Below, piece after piece: positions 25,947 through 34,876 of a stretch of 64,000 bases of DNA. Origin of the DNA: Jeotgalicoccus sp. (GTDB lineage: Bacteria; Bacillota; Bacilli; Staphylococcales; Salinicoccaceae); the NCBI GenBank assembly GCA_003513765.1, contig DONT01000002.1, positions 62,215-126,214 of the forward strand, given 5' to 3'. Numbering within the stretch: the stretch's first letter is position 1; each line of letters opens with the position of its first letter. The notes beneath the pieces are model-generated. The model was not told the origin of the DNA. It saw nothing but the letters and a program-made list of their open reading frames with translations, and searched no databases. Both the position numbers and the translations under genes were made by a program.

Positions 25947-26528
25947 ATGAAAAAAGGAAACAGTTTAACACTCACTGATATTTTAATTACTGTCGTTATC
26001 GCACTCGTTTTCGCTGTTATTTATTCTTTATGGGACGGAATTTATACTATTCTGCAGCCGTTCGGACTTCACTTAAATGAACTGGTTTACGGCATGTGGT
26101 TTATCGCTGCAATTGTTGCGTATTTAATTATAAGAAAACCAGGTGTTGCACTGATTGCCGAGTTTGCAGCGGCTTCAGGCGAAACGATTGTCTTGCTGCA
26201 GTTTGATGTCTCGGTGATTATGTACGGTTTAATACAGGGACTGGTTTGTGAACTGGTATTCCTATTCTTCAGATATAAAAGTACAAGTCTGATGGCGGCA
26301 GTTCTTGCCGGTATCGCAGCTGCTTTATCAACGCTGCCGCTCGATTGGTATTACGGTTATCTCGGACACCTTGAAACATGGAATCTGGCATTAATGTTCT
26401 CACTCAGAATTCTCAGTGGTGCGATTGTAGCCGGCTGGCTGGGTCATTTGCTCTATAAAGCTTTGAAAGAAACCGGCGTCTTAAAGTTTGTCGGTCGAAG
26501 AGCTGATAATTCACATGAAGGATTATAA
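25947..26528 (+). CDS. ykoE: ECF transporter S component for a thiamine precursor (YkoE)
   Basis: A 193-residue membrane protein with about six helices, of the YkoE family, the substrate-binding subunit of the HMP/thiamine-precursor ECF transporter. The TPP riboswitch and the following ATPase and T-component genes secure the call. ATG 25947 has GGAGG 7 nt upstream; the longer frame begins within the riboswitch terminator and is not the start. Confidence 0.92.
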   Translation: MKKGNSLTLTDILITVVIALVFAVIYSLWDGIYTILQPFGLHLNELVYGMWFIAAIVAYLIIRKPGVALIAEFAAASGETIVLLQFDVSVIMYGLIQGLVCELVFLFFRYKSTSLMAAVLAGIAAALSTLPLDWYYGYLGHLETWNLALMFSLRILSGAIVAGWLGHLLYKALKETGVLKFVGRRADNSHEGL

Positions 26529-26529
26529 T

Positions 26530-27936
26530 ATGTCTGGTGTAAATATAGAAAAATTGAATTTAAAATTTCCGGAAGCACCTGCCAAGCTTTTTAACGATTT
26601 AAATATTTATATCGAAGCAGGGGAGAAAGTACTGCTGCTCGGACCGAGCGGTTCGGGAAAAAGTACGCTGCTGAATGTCATGGGCGGATTAATTCCCAAT
26701 GTTATTCATACACCGATGAAAGCTGAGATTCTCGATATTCCTGATGATAATGCTTATGTGTTTCAGGATCCTGATTCCCAGTTTACGATGCCGACTGTTG
26801 CAGAAGAACTCGCTTTTATATTAGAAAACAGAAGTATTCCAAAAGAAAATATGGAACCGATGATGCTGGATGCACTGAAGCAGACCCGACTCGATGTGCC
26901 GTTCGATTTAAATATTAATAACTTATCCGGCGGAATGAAGCAGAAGCTGTCTATCGCTTCCGCACTGCTGCAAAAACCGGATACGCTGTTTCTGGATGAA
27001 CCGACAAGTATGCTGGACGATGAATCCGCAGCTTCGTTGTGGAACGTTATTGAGCAGATTTGGGAAAAACGCACAGTAGTTATCGTTGAACATCGTGTTG
27101 ATTATATTTGGGATAAAGTCGACCGTGTCATTCTGATGAATGGCGAAGCACAGATTATCCACGAAGGTATACCCAATGACGTTTTAAGACATCACAAAGA
27201 CCTTTTAAATGAATACGGTGTCTGGCATCCGGAATCGTGGCAGAAGGCTCCTGTATACGCTCCGCTGTCACCTCAGGATGAAGTACTGCTGAAACTGAAA
27301 GACCTGCATCTTGAACGCCGGGGCATGGAGATTCTGCACGTTGATCATTTAAGTGTTGGAAAAGGGGAATGGATTACACTAGAAGGCAAAAATGGCACTG
27401 GTAAATCCAGCCTGCTGCTTGCGATTATGAAACTCATTCCGGCAGACGGCAGCATTTATTACCGGGGCAAAATAATTAAAAAGACCAAACACATTGCGGG
27501 AAATGTATATCCTGTTTTCCAAAATCCGGAACTGCAATTTATTACACATAAAGTATTCGATGAGATTTTTATCAATATGGAATCACGTTTTGACTATAAC
27601 GAAGCAGTGCGCCAGACAGAGGTCATTTTAAATCAGTTCGGGCTGAATAATATTGCCCATCTGCATCCGCTTGAAATTTCCACCGGCCAGAAAAGACGCT
27701 TAAGTGTTGCAACAGCTCTCGGCGGTGTACCTGATGTGCTGCTGCTCGATGAGCCGACGTTCGGTCTCGATCAGAAATCAGCTTTTCGTATGCTCGGCAT
27801 GTTTCATGAAATGGCAGTCGCAGGCACAACGATAATTATGATTACGCATGATGAGAATATTAAAGAACGCTATCCGTCGAGACGGTTGATTATTGAAAAT
27901 GGAACACTTCATGAGAAGAGGACAGGTCATGCTTGA
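26530..27936 (+). CDS. ykoD: ECF transporter double ATPase (YkoD)
   Basis: A 468-residue energy-coupling ATPase with two ABC domains in one chain. Domain 1: Walker A GPSGSGKST, signature LSGGMKQKL, Walker B LFLDEPTS. Domain 2: Walker A GKNGTGKSS, signature STGQKRRLS, Walker B LLLDEPTFGLDQ. It starts one base after the ykoE stop, with GAAGGA inside the end of ykoE. It powers uptake of thiamine or hydroxymethylpyrimidine with YkoE and YkoC. Confidence 0.93.
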   Translation: MSGVNIEKLNLKFPEAPAKLFNDLNIYIEAGEKVLLLGPSGSGKSTLLNVMGGLIPNVIHTPMKAEILDIPDDNAYVFQDPDSQFTMPTVAEELAFILENRSIPKENMEPMMLDALKQTRLDVPFDLNINNLSGGMKQKLSIASALLQKPDTLFLDEPTSMLDDESAASLWNVIEQIWEKRTVVIVEHRVDYIWDKVDRVILMNGEAQIIHEGIPNDVLRHHKDLLNEYGVWHPESWQKAPVYAPLSPQDEVLLKLKDLHLERRGMEILHVDHLSVGKGEWITLEGKNGTGKSSLLLAIMKLIPADGSIYYRGKIIKKTKHIAGNVYPVFQNPELQFITHKVFDEIFINMESRFDYNEAVRQTEVILNQFGLNNIAHLHPLEISTGQKRRLSVATALGGVPDVLLLDEPTFGLDQKSAFRMLGMFHEMAVAGTTIIMITHDENIKERYPSRRLIIENGTLHEKRTGHA

Positions 27937-28720
27937 AACGATAAAGAATTACAGCACCTTTATAGATAAAGCGAATCCGCTGACGAAAATACTGCTCGCG
28001 GCAATACTTTTTGCCACAGTAATTTTTATTCATAATCCGAACGTCCTCTTTCATCTGACAATACTCATGCTCATAGCATTACTGTGCCTAAGCGGTGTTA
28101 AAATTAAATATCTCGTCATGCTGCTGATTTTCATATTTATTTCAGGGTTCATCTCAAGTCTCTATATGATATTTTACGGTGAAGGTACTGAAACACTGTT
28201 TCGCTACGGCATTATTCATATTACTGACGAAAGCTTTGTCAGGGGACTTCACATTACGATGCGCGGCGTTATTCTGTCGTTATTCGGTGCACTCGTTATA
28301 TTTACGACGAAGATTACCGATGTGTTTTACGCTTTGATGATTCAGCTTAAAGTGAAACCTAAATATGCCTATTCTTTTATGGCAGCGATACGAATGGTGC
28401 CGATTATTGTCTCTGAATACTTCCAGCTGAGACAGGCGAGAAAAGTGCGCAGTGCACTGATTAACAAAAAACATATTTCTGGATTTAAAGGCCTGAAATC
28501 AACGATTGTCACATTGCTCAGCCAAAGTATCAGACGGGCATACAGACTCGGCATTGCTATGGAATCAAAAGGGTTCACAGACGACAGCCGAACATATTAT
28601 CACAGAACAACTTTCTCGAAACACGATTTATATTTACTGCTGATGATCGCTGCTGCAATATTTGCTGCCGTACAGCTTGGAGCAGTAATTTCTCCGTTCG
28701 AAAGTACTGATGCAAGATAA
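27929..28720 (+). CDS. ykoC: ECF transporter T component (YkoC)
   Basis: A 263-residue transmembrane energy-coupling protein (CbiQ/EcfT family). The cytoplasmic coupling region contains RQARKVRSA and AMESKGF, the two A-R-like motifs that contact the ATPase. Start ATG overlaps the ykoD stop by 8 nt. No thiamine-salvage enzyme gene follows; a terminator ends the unit. Confidence 0.92.
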   Translation: MLETIKNYSTFIDKANPLTKILLAAILFATVIFIHNPNVLFHLTILMLIALLCLSGVKIKYLVMLLIFIFISGFISSLYMIFYGEGTETLFRYGIIHITDESFVRGLHITMRGVILSLFGALVIFTTKITDVFYALMIQLKVKPKYAYSFMAAIRMVPIIVSEYFQLRQARKVRSALINKKHISGFKGLKSTIVTLLSQSIRRAYRLGIAMESKGFTDDSRTYYHRTTFSKHDLYLLLMIAAAIFAAVQLGAVISPFESTDAR

Positions 28721-28753
28721 AAAAAGTCCGCTTAAAAATTAAGCGGACTTTTT
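28721..28753. terminator. Bidirectional terminator
   Basis: A 15-bp perfect stem AAAAAGTCCGCTTAA / TTAAGCGGACTTTTT with a 3-nt loop between ykoC and the convergent SDR gene. Confidence 0.95.
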
Positions 28754-28760
28754 ACATTCA

Positions 28761-29609
28761 CTATTCTGCCGGAGTTCCCGGTTCAATGTCATATGATTTC
28801 TGTACTGTTTCGTTACGTTCGCCGAGACCGTCAGTTGTTTTCTTATCCCATACAGCCTGCTGTTTTTCTTTCAGCCCTGAAACCATCTTCTCAGGAATGA
28901 CGTTTCGGTACTGCTTAGTCTCACCGAGTATGACTTTAATTGCCGGTTCCGTCACTTCGTGAGGGTCGAATTGTTCACTCGGGAATGCCGTTTTACTGTA
29001 ATCAAATACCGTTTCACTGAGATCTGTCTCCCAGTTTTTCCACGTTTCAAATTCACGGTCATTAAATCCGGTTAAATAAGGTCCCGGATTAATCGTTGAT
29101 ACTTCCACATTGAATTCCTGAAGCTCTTTACTCAATGCCAGTGCAAAGGCTTCTACAGTATGTTTGGAGCCAGAATACGGGCCGGACAGCGGATTTGTTG
29201 TAATCCCTGAGACCGACGATACAAACACGATGCGTCCGCTCTTATTCTCCACCATTTTACGGGCAAATCCTTTAGTTAAGAGTATCGGTCCAAAAACATT
29301 AGCCTCGAATTGATGGCGTAGATTCTCTTCCGGTATATCAACTAATGAACCGCCTTCTTTTACTGCAGCGTTATTCACCAGCACATCAATATCCCACGTC
29401 CATGCCTTCTCACGGTCTTTAGCATTTGTTACGTCCAGTTTCTCAATCTGCATCGTCATACCGCGTTCGCGCGCTTCCTGCTCTAACGCTGAGACCTGCG
29501 ACATCACTTCCACCGTTGCAATCACCGGATTGCCTTTTTCCGCCAGTGCAAATGCAATATTTTTGCCGAAACCTGTTCCTGCACCTGTAATGAGTACTGT
29601 CTGAGTCAT
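28761..29609 (-). CDS. SDR family oxidoreductase
   Basis: A 282-residue classical short-chain dehydrogenase with TGAGTGFGK (cofactor site), NNAAV, and the catalytic Ser...YSGSK set (VSSVSGITTNPLSGPYSGSK). The C-terminal 60 residues are longer than in minimal SDRs. AAGGAGG ribosome site. Substrate unknown. Confidence 0.85.
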   Translation of the reverse strand: MTQTVLITGAGTGFGKNIAFALAEKGNPVIATVEVMSQVSALEQEARERGMTMQIEKLDVTNAKDREKAWTWDIDVLVNNAAVKEGGSLVDIPEENLRHQFEANVFGPILLTKGFARKMVENKSGRIVFVSSVSGITTNPLSGPYSGSKHTVEAFALALSKELQEFNVEVSTINPGPYLTGFNDREFETWKNWETDLSETVFDYSKTAFPSEQFDPHEVTEPAIKVILGETKQYRNVIPEKMVSGLKEKQQAVWDKKTTDGLGERNETVQKSYDIEPGTPAE

Positions 29610-29742
29610 TAAAAAGCCTCCTTGAATTGAATATTACCATTCCTAAAATTCTATACCCTTTATGATTTTTTAAATGCATGCTGGTTTTATGAGTATTTTA
29701 TGAAGGGAATGTAATATTATGATTGAAATTGGAGGGATAACA

Positions 29743-29889
29743 ATGGAACAGCTGTATGAAGATGTTGCATCTTATACTCTAAATCTGTCGGATGACGATG
29801 TTTTACAAATCACTGACTTTACTGCTTTAGAACCTATCTATCCTCATTGGTACCGTGCAATGAATACGATGGATATGGCTTCAGAATAA
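29743..29889 (+). CDS. Small acidic protein (48 aa), unknown
   Basis: An ATG with a strong GGAGGG site 6 nt upstream opens a 48-residue frame beginning MEQLYEDVASYTLNLS and ending NTMDMASE. It is acidic, has no hydrophobic leader, and ends 6 nt from the 3' end of the convergent M50 protease gene. The ribosome site and the terminal position make it likely real. No family recognised. Confidence 0.55.
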   Translation: MEQLYEDVASYTLNLSDDDVLQITDFTALEPIYPHWYRAMNTMDMASE

Positions 29890-29895
29890 ACACTT

Positions 29896-30855
29896 TTAGA
29901 CCACTAATTTTTTTAAAGCATTTTTAAAGAGCATGTCTTCGCGCTGACTCGGCATCCAGCTGTTATATTCTTCAAGTTTCATTAAAATCATAGGATCTTT
30001 GGTTTTAAAATACCTATAGATATCACCAAATACAAAGTATAAACTTGTATTAACTTCATTAAATATTTCAATCTCTTCTTCAGTCAGTGAATTTTTGTCT
30101 ACGGCTTTATAAAGATTTTGGAATGCTTTTGCCAATTTGCGATTCAGTTCTTCAGTATCATGAAGCTCGGTGTTATATATTCCTGTTATATTATCGCTGT
30201 CTACATTCTGTTCAATCCATGCAATATTCCGTGAGTAATTAGCTATAATGTCACGATTCTCTTCAATTTCATTTAAAATGCGTGTGTGAGAAACTTCAGG
30301 GTCATACATATAATTCATAGAGTCATAGTACTTCAGTTCATCAGTGTTACCTTTTATTAAATTCCATATACTTTTCCCATCGGCAGCTGCTGGATTTAAA
30401 CCTGTAACTAACCCAATAAGTACATTAGTTAATAAAGCGAAATTCAATACTGAATTCTCGATATCAACAATGTACTTCAACATCAGTAGAATAATAATCG
30501 CAATAAGATTAAATAGCGCTCCTCCTAGATTGAGCCATATAATATCTTTTTTAGTGATATGTCCCTTTCTAAGTGGCTTATAAGCAAGCATTGCACCAAA
30601 GCTGAAATACATAGGAATTCTTAAATACCATCTGCCGTTCATATACATTCCGGGAAGTCCCGATATAAATGAGATTCTCATACCTCTTAAAAGAGCAATA
30701 AAACAGTGCCCTAGTTCATGAAATACTACGGTAAGCATCCAAACAGTAATTATCATCATGAGATAAATTCCATCAAAATCTAAAAATATATGGATAATCG
30801 GTGCAACAATATAAAACAATAATATAACTATTAAATTACTTTTTAAAAAATTCAT
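29896..30855 (-). CDS. M50-like membrane metalloprotease
   Basis: A 319-residue membrane protein with the zinc motif HELGH (46-50) inside a helix and a distant third-ligand motif NPAAADG (154-160, D159), the layout of site-2-protease family M50. About five helices occupy residues 1-155; the remaining 160 residues are a soluble, charged, mostly helical domain. M50 enzymes cut substrates in the membrane, such as anti-sigma factors or peptide signals. It follows the XRE gene by 25 nt with an AAGGAA ribosome site, so the two form an operon. Substrate unknown. Confidence 0.78.
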   Translation of the reverse strand: MNFLKSNLIVILLFYIVAPIIHIFLDFDGIYLMMIITVWMLTVVFHELGHCFIALLRGMRISFISGLPGMYMNGRWYLRIPMYFSFGAMLAYKPLRKGHITKKDIIWLNLGGALFNLIAIIILLMLKYIVDIENSVLNFALLTNVLIGLVTGLNPAAADGKSIWNLIKGNTDELKYYDSMNYMYDPEVSHTRILNEIEENRDIIANYSRNIAWIEQNVDSDNITGIYNTELHDTEELNRKLAKAFQNLYKAVDKNSLTEEEIEIFNEVNTSLYFVFGDIYRYFKTKDPMILMKLEEYNSWMPSQREDMLFKNALKKLVV

Positions 30856-30880
30856 CTCAACTCATTCCTTCGTCCCATAT

Positions 30881-31429
30881 TTAGGAATAGAACATAAAGT
30901 AACTTATGAGCATAACCAGAATTAACAGCATCGGTATAGAAAGATATGTTATTACAATATCACCAGCAGTTTTTTTCTTACGAATATTTTTTTCATCATA
31001 AAAATCAACTAACTGCCTGTATGTGTATATCTTATACTTACGTTTCATAATCTCCAGGGGAATGGCAGCCAATAATGCTATGATATAAAGCAAAATAGAT
31101 GATATGAGTAAAGTTCGATTATCCTGAAGAATAGCGGGTACAAATAAGAAAACTGCTATAAGTGCAGAAATTAGCATAATACCAGACCAGAGCTTCCATT
31201 TCTTTTGATGAGCTTTTTCACGTATGTATTCAATATCGCCTTTAATTAATTCGTCTATCGAGACATTAAACAGCACACTGAGCATCATTAAATTATGGAC
31301 ATCAGGATAGCTCTTATTATTTTCCCAATTGGATATTGTTTGTCGTGAAACATAAATTTTTTCAGCCAGTTGCTCTTGTGAGTATTCATAACGTTTTCTG
31401 TACTTTTTAATTTGTTTACTAAGTTCCAT
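30881..31429 (-). CDS. XRE-type regulator with C-terminal membrane domain
   Basis: A 182-residue protein: residues 1-65 are a Cro/CI helix-turn-helix (YSQEQLAEKIYVSRQTISNWE), the rest has four hydrophobic segments in two pairs (about 80-97, 104-122, 157-181). Membrane-anchored XRE regulators of this form often sit with bacteriocin, peptide or stress systems. AGGAG ribosome site 8 nt upstream. Co-transcribed with the downstream M50 protease, which could be its regulator or target; that is inference. Confidence 0.82.
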   Translation of the reverse strand: MELSKQIKKYRKRYEYSQEQLAEKIYVSRQTISNWENNKSYPDVHNLMMLSVLFNVSIDELIKGDIEYIREKAHQKKWKLWSGIMLISALIAVFLFVPAILQDNRTLLISSILLYIIALLAAIPLEIMKRKYKIYTYRQLVDFYDEKNIRKKKTAGDIVITYLSIPMLLILVMLISYFMFYS

Positions 31430-31519
31430 ATGAACTACTCCTGTTTTAAAAGTAATTAATTCACTTTAATATTAACACCAATTTTCTTTTACAACTTCAT
31501 TTTATAGTGTCTAAATGCT

Positions 31520-31548
31520 TTTACATAGCATCACAACCATATTATACT
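31520..31548 (+). promoter_or_regulatory. Promoter of the isaB-like gene, with downstream dyad
   Basis: TTTACA (31520-31525) and TATACT (31543-31548) with a 17-bp spacer. The start site would lie near 31555, giving a leader of about 110 nt. The leader opens with ATGCGT (31552 on) and ACGCAT about 12 nt later, an inverted pair that could bind a regulator or form a hairpin. Confidence 0.65.
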
Positions 31549-31667
31549 GCTATGCGTTATATTATATCGCCACGCATTATCTATATGATGCCGGACATCA
31601 ATTGCAGTTCATTAAAAATTATGCAACAATTAAAGCTTAGCACTAACACTATAGGAGATGATTCCAA

Positions 31668-32231
31668 ATGAACATGCACAAGTTAGTTAAAGTGCTGGCA
31701 TCAGCGGGAATTGCAGCTACTGTCGTGACAAGCGCACACGTTGCAAGCGGAGATGACGGTATAAATACAGTCGAAGCAGCAGAATCTACAAGCTCAAATT
31801 ATAAATATCAAGGCGATACAGGATATGGAGATGGAAACTTCCTTCTCAATGAAGCTCTTATCAAAACACTGGAAGAAGACGGTGATTTGGCATTCAACGG
31901 GCATACTATTGAAGCTTCAGAAGATGATTATGAAACACGTGCAGATAAAAAATCTGAGTTCGTAGAAGAACATGATCAGAAGTTCACCCTGCGTGACGGG
32001 ACAGCAACTAAAGTCGTTTTCCCAATTCAAGATGAAACATTGTCAATTGACGACGTAACAGAAGCATACGGAGATGACTTTGAAACAACAGAAAGTAAAA
32101 ATGGTAAATACGAAACATATGTATATAAACTCGGCGATAAAAAAGATGATGATAAGAAGAATATTATAGCTTTCAAAGTAGAGGACGGGTATGTAACACA
32201 AGGTACGATTGGTTACAGCAAGTCTCACTAA
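31668..32231 (+). CDS. IsaB-like secreted antigen
   Basis: A 187-residue exported protein. A signal peptide (basic start, hydrophobic residues 8-25, cleavage probably after VEA at 37) is followed by an acidic domain. GYGDGNFLLNEALIKTL, FNGHTIE and DVTEAYGDDFE correspond to blocks of the staphylococcal immunodominant antigen B (a surface/secreted nucleic-acid-binding protein). The sequence is more acidic than S. aureus IsaB, fitting a salt-tolerant host. AGGAG ribosome site, own promoter and terminator: a single-gene unit. Confidence 0.78.
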   Translation: MNMHKLVKVLASAGIAATVVTSAHVASGDDGINTVEAAESTSSNYKYQGDTGYGDGNFLLNEALIKTLEEDGDLAFNGHTIEASEDDYETRADKKSEFVEEHDQKFTLRDGTATKVVFPIQDETLSIDDVTEAYGDDFETTESKNGKYETYVYKLGDKKDDDKKNIIAFKVEDGYVTQGTIGYSKSH

Positions 32232-32236
32232 AGATA

Positions 32237-32269
32237 AAAAGTCGGGACAAATAATTTGTCCCGACTTTT
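32237..32269. terminator. Bidirectional terminator
   Basis: A 15-bp perfect stem AAAAGTCGGGACAAA / TTTGTCCCGACTTTT with a 3-nt loop, between the IsaB-like gene and the convergent DMT exporter. Confidence 0.95.
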
Positions 32270-32270
32270 C

Positions 32271-33158
32271 CTAATTTTTTCCGGTTTGCAGATTGCGTGG
32301 TCTTATCGACCTCAGAATCAGCACGCCAATACCGAGAAGGACAAGTACCAGCCCCAGCCATGATAGGCTGCTCATATATTCCCCGAGTAAGAAAACACCA
32401 AGCAAAGTAGCTGTCAGCGGTTCTGCCAGTGAGAGAGTCACAGCCGTGGAAGAAGACACATTAAACAAACCAATGGCAAAAAGATAATATGCTATTCCGG
32501 TCGCTACGACACCAAGATGCAGGCTCACAATTATTCCTTCCTGACTGAACACCCAGGACATATCGAATATGAATAGTAAAGGTGACAGCAGCAGCCCGCT
32601 CAAAGTAAATACTACGGCGACTGCCGGCAGAGGAGACATCTTGATTACTATGTCTTTATTGACTATCGTATAGCAGCCAAAAGCGAGTCCCGCTCCCAAT
32701 GCCAATATAATTCCGAGCGGGTCTGCCTGCACCGATCCCTGACTTGAAAAAAGTAAAATAACACCGGTTACTGACAGTACGGTAGACAGCCACCAAATGG
32801 CTGCAGGTTTCTTTTTCAGAAACAGCATTTCAATAATTCCTGTCAGCATCGGCGCGCTGCCAATTGCAACAACAGTACCTATCGCCACGCCGGTAATTGC
32901 TACTGCGGAAAAAAATAGAGGTTGATATAAAGCCATACACAGAGACGCAATGAGCGTTGTCTTTAACGGCAGATTTTTTAAATTCAGTTTACCTGTAAGC
33001 AGTACGATAATCAGTAAAAATAATCCGCCGATAAAAAGTCTCGCGGTACCAATTGCAACCGGATGGGCTGAATCCGGCGCCAGTACCTGCATTGTTCCTG
33101 TCGTCCCCCAAAGTATCGCTGCCAAAAGAATGAGCAGTGGTGCAAATTGCTGTTTCAA
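32271..33158 (-). CDS. EamA/DMT family transporter
   Basis: A 295-residue carrier with ten helices arranged as two EamA repeats (ILWGTTGTMQVLAP at the start; LAEPLTATLLGVFLLGE in the second). Such proteins export metabolites or amino acids. An AraC gene on the same strand lies 82 nt upstream and may control it. Confidence 0.87.
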   Translation of the reverse strand: MKQQFAPLLILLAAILWGTTGTMQVLAPDSAHPVAIGTARLFIGGLFLLIIVLLTGKLNLKNLPLKTTLIASLCMALYQPLFFSAVAITGVAIGTVVAIGSAPMLTGIIEMLFLKKKPAAIWWLSTVLSVTGVILLFSSQGSVQADPLGIILALGAGLAFGCYTIVNKDIVIKMSPLPAVAVVFTLSGLLLSPLLFIFDMSWVFSQEGIIVSLHLGVVATGIAYYLFAIGLFNVSSSTAVTLSLAEPLTATLLGVFLLGEYMSSLSWLGLVLVLLGIGVLILRSIRPRNLQTGKN

Positions 33159-33240
33159 AGAAAATCACCTCATTATAAGTATGTTACAGATATCTTATAC
33201 AATTATCGGATGATTTACTTTGCCGAAAGCAGCATCTTAT

Positions 33241-33939
33241 TTACCTTTTTTTAAGATTTCTAAATTCATGGGGAGACACGCCCTCGTTTTTCACAAACCA
33301 GCGTGTGAAAGAAGATATAATCTCAAAATCCATTTCCCCGGCTATTCTTGTTATCGGCCAGTCAGTCCCAATCAGCATATATCTGGCTTCTTCAATTCGA
33401 AGTTCATTTATATATTCTTTCACACTTTTGCCGGTCTGGTTTTTAAACCATTTAGAATAGTAAGCCGGATGGTAATTTTCTATTTGAGCCAGCATTTCCA
33501 GACTCAAACGCTGTTTAAAATTTTTATTAATATGTTCAATCGACGGCGGGGTTGCAGTTTTAAGTTTATTTGTAATATAATTCGTTAAATTCAAAAGTGC
33601 CGCACTGTCAGATGCTTTCTTTACTTCTTCTGTCAGAAGATACTTTATTGCAGACCAGCCGGCATCCATTGCTTCATACATATCATTTGTACTTCCGGGA
33701 AGAATGCGTACCGGAATATCCAAGACCAGAAATTCATTCTGTTCTGATGAATGAAATACATGGTCTGTATAAGGCGCAAGATAAAAACAATATTCCGGGG
33801 TAAGATTAACCTGGTGACCAGCCGTTTTTAAATCCATAGAACCATGCAGAGGGAAGAGAAATTGACCGTGTGTGTGATGATGAGATGTGACGGTTTCAGT
33901 GTAAATTCTTTTTTCGCAAACAATAGCACTATTTTTCAT
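33241..33939 (-). CDS. AraC family transcriptional regulator
   Basis: A 232-residue regulator: an N-terminal cupin domain with a His cluster (SHHHTHGQ) and a C-terminal AraC double helix-turn-helix (YHPAYYSKWFKNQTGKS; ITRIAGEMDFEIISSFTRWF). ATG 33939 has GAGGGG 8 nt upstream. It is followed by the EamA exporter in the same direction; control of that exporter is a reasonable guess. Confidence 0.87.
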   Translation of the reverse strand: MKNSAIVCEKRIYTETVTSHHHTHGQFLFPLHGSMDLKTAGHQVNLTPEYCFYLAPYTDHVFHSSEQNEFLVLDIPVRILPGSTNDMYEAMDAGWSAIKYLLTEEVKKASDSAALLNLTNYITNKLKTATPPSIEHINKNFKQRLSLEMLAQIENYHPAYYSKWFKNQTGKSVKEYINELRIEEARYMLIGTDWPITRIAGEMDFEIISSFTRWFVKNEGVSPHEFRNLKKR

Positions 33940-34050
33940 AAGAAACACCCCTCAAAATACATTATTCGTTATTAGCCGAAACACAATTCTTTTAATAATC
34001 AAATCATATATTTAGAAAAATTACTATTTTATCTGCTTTTTTGAAAAAAA

Positions 34051-34079
34051 AGATCCTGGAGCAAATGCTTCCAGGATCT
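34051..34079 (-). terminator. Terminator of the SDR pair
   Basis: Stem AGATCCTGGA / TCCAGGATCT around an 8-nt loop, followed on the minus strand by eight T. Confidence 0.9.
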
Positions 34080-34095
34080 CTTGATTTACTTTAAA

Positions 34096-34848
34096 TCAGC
34101 GAATCTGTATTGAACCGCCGTCAGCCATCAGTGTCTGGCCTGTCATATAATTTGAATCTTCTGATGCTAAAAACACAGCTATCGGACCGATATCTTTTTC
34201 AGGGTCTCCCCAGCGTTTCATCGGAACTTTGGAAACAATTGCTTCAAATGTTTCGGGATGTTCTTTTGACCACGCTTCAACACCCGGTGTCATTGCGATT
34301 GGGCTGATGATATTCACATTAATACCATATTCTCCCCATTCGTTTGCTGCAACTTTTGAAATCGCACGAATCGCTTCTTTTGCTGCTGCATATGCCGTTT
34401 GTGTTTTTTGCCCTTCAAGACCTGCACCGGAGGCAAAATTAATTACGCTGCCTTTAGACTCTTTAAGATGCGGGAATGCACTTTGCATCAGATAAAATGT
34501 CGGATAAAATCCTGTGTCGAATGAGAAGTCCATGTCTGCCTGTGTTGTATCTTCAAAGTTCACCTGTCTGGATGCATGTGCATTGTTTACAAGCACATCG
34601 AGTTTGCCGTATTTCTCCACAACAGTATCGACGATTTCATGCAGTTTTTCGCGCTCTGTTAAGTCCGCTTTAATGAACATTGAATCCGGTGATATTTCCT
34701 GAAGTTCACTCAGTACCGCGTTGCCCTGTTCTTCGTTCAGGTCAACAATCGCTACTTTAGCACCTTCTTTTGCCATTGCTTTCGCCATACCGCTGCCTAT
34801 CCCGCCGGCACCGCCTGTAATAATAACTGCTTTATTTTTTAATCTCAT
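34096..34848 (-). CDS. SDR family oxidoreductase
   Basis: A 250-residue short-chain dehydrogenase with TGGAGGIGSGMAKA, NNAHAS and FASGAGLEGQKTQTAYAAAK (Tyr-x3-Lys). It is second of two SDR genes read together, 28 nt behind the first, divergent from a TetR gene. ATG 34848 has GGAG 8 nt upstream. Substrate unknown. Confidence 0.87.
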   Translation of the reverse strand: MRLKNKAVIITGGAGGIGSGMAKAMAKEGAKVAIVDLNEEQGNAVLSELQEISPDSMFIKADLTEREKLHEIVDTVVEKYGKLDVLVNNAHASRQVNFEDTTQADMDFSFDTGFYPTFYLMQSAFPHLKESKGSVINFASGAGLEGQKTQTAYAAAKEAIRAISKVAANEWGEYGINVNIISPIAMTPGVEAWSKEHPETFEAIVSKVPMKRWGDPEKDIGPIAVFLASEDSNYMTGQTLMADGGSIQIR

Positions 34849-34876
34849 ACATTTCACTCCAGTATTACAGTTTAAA

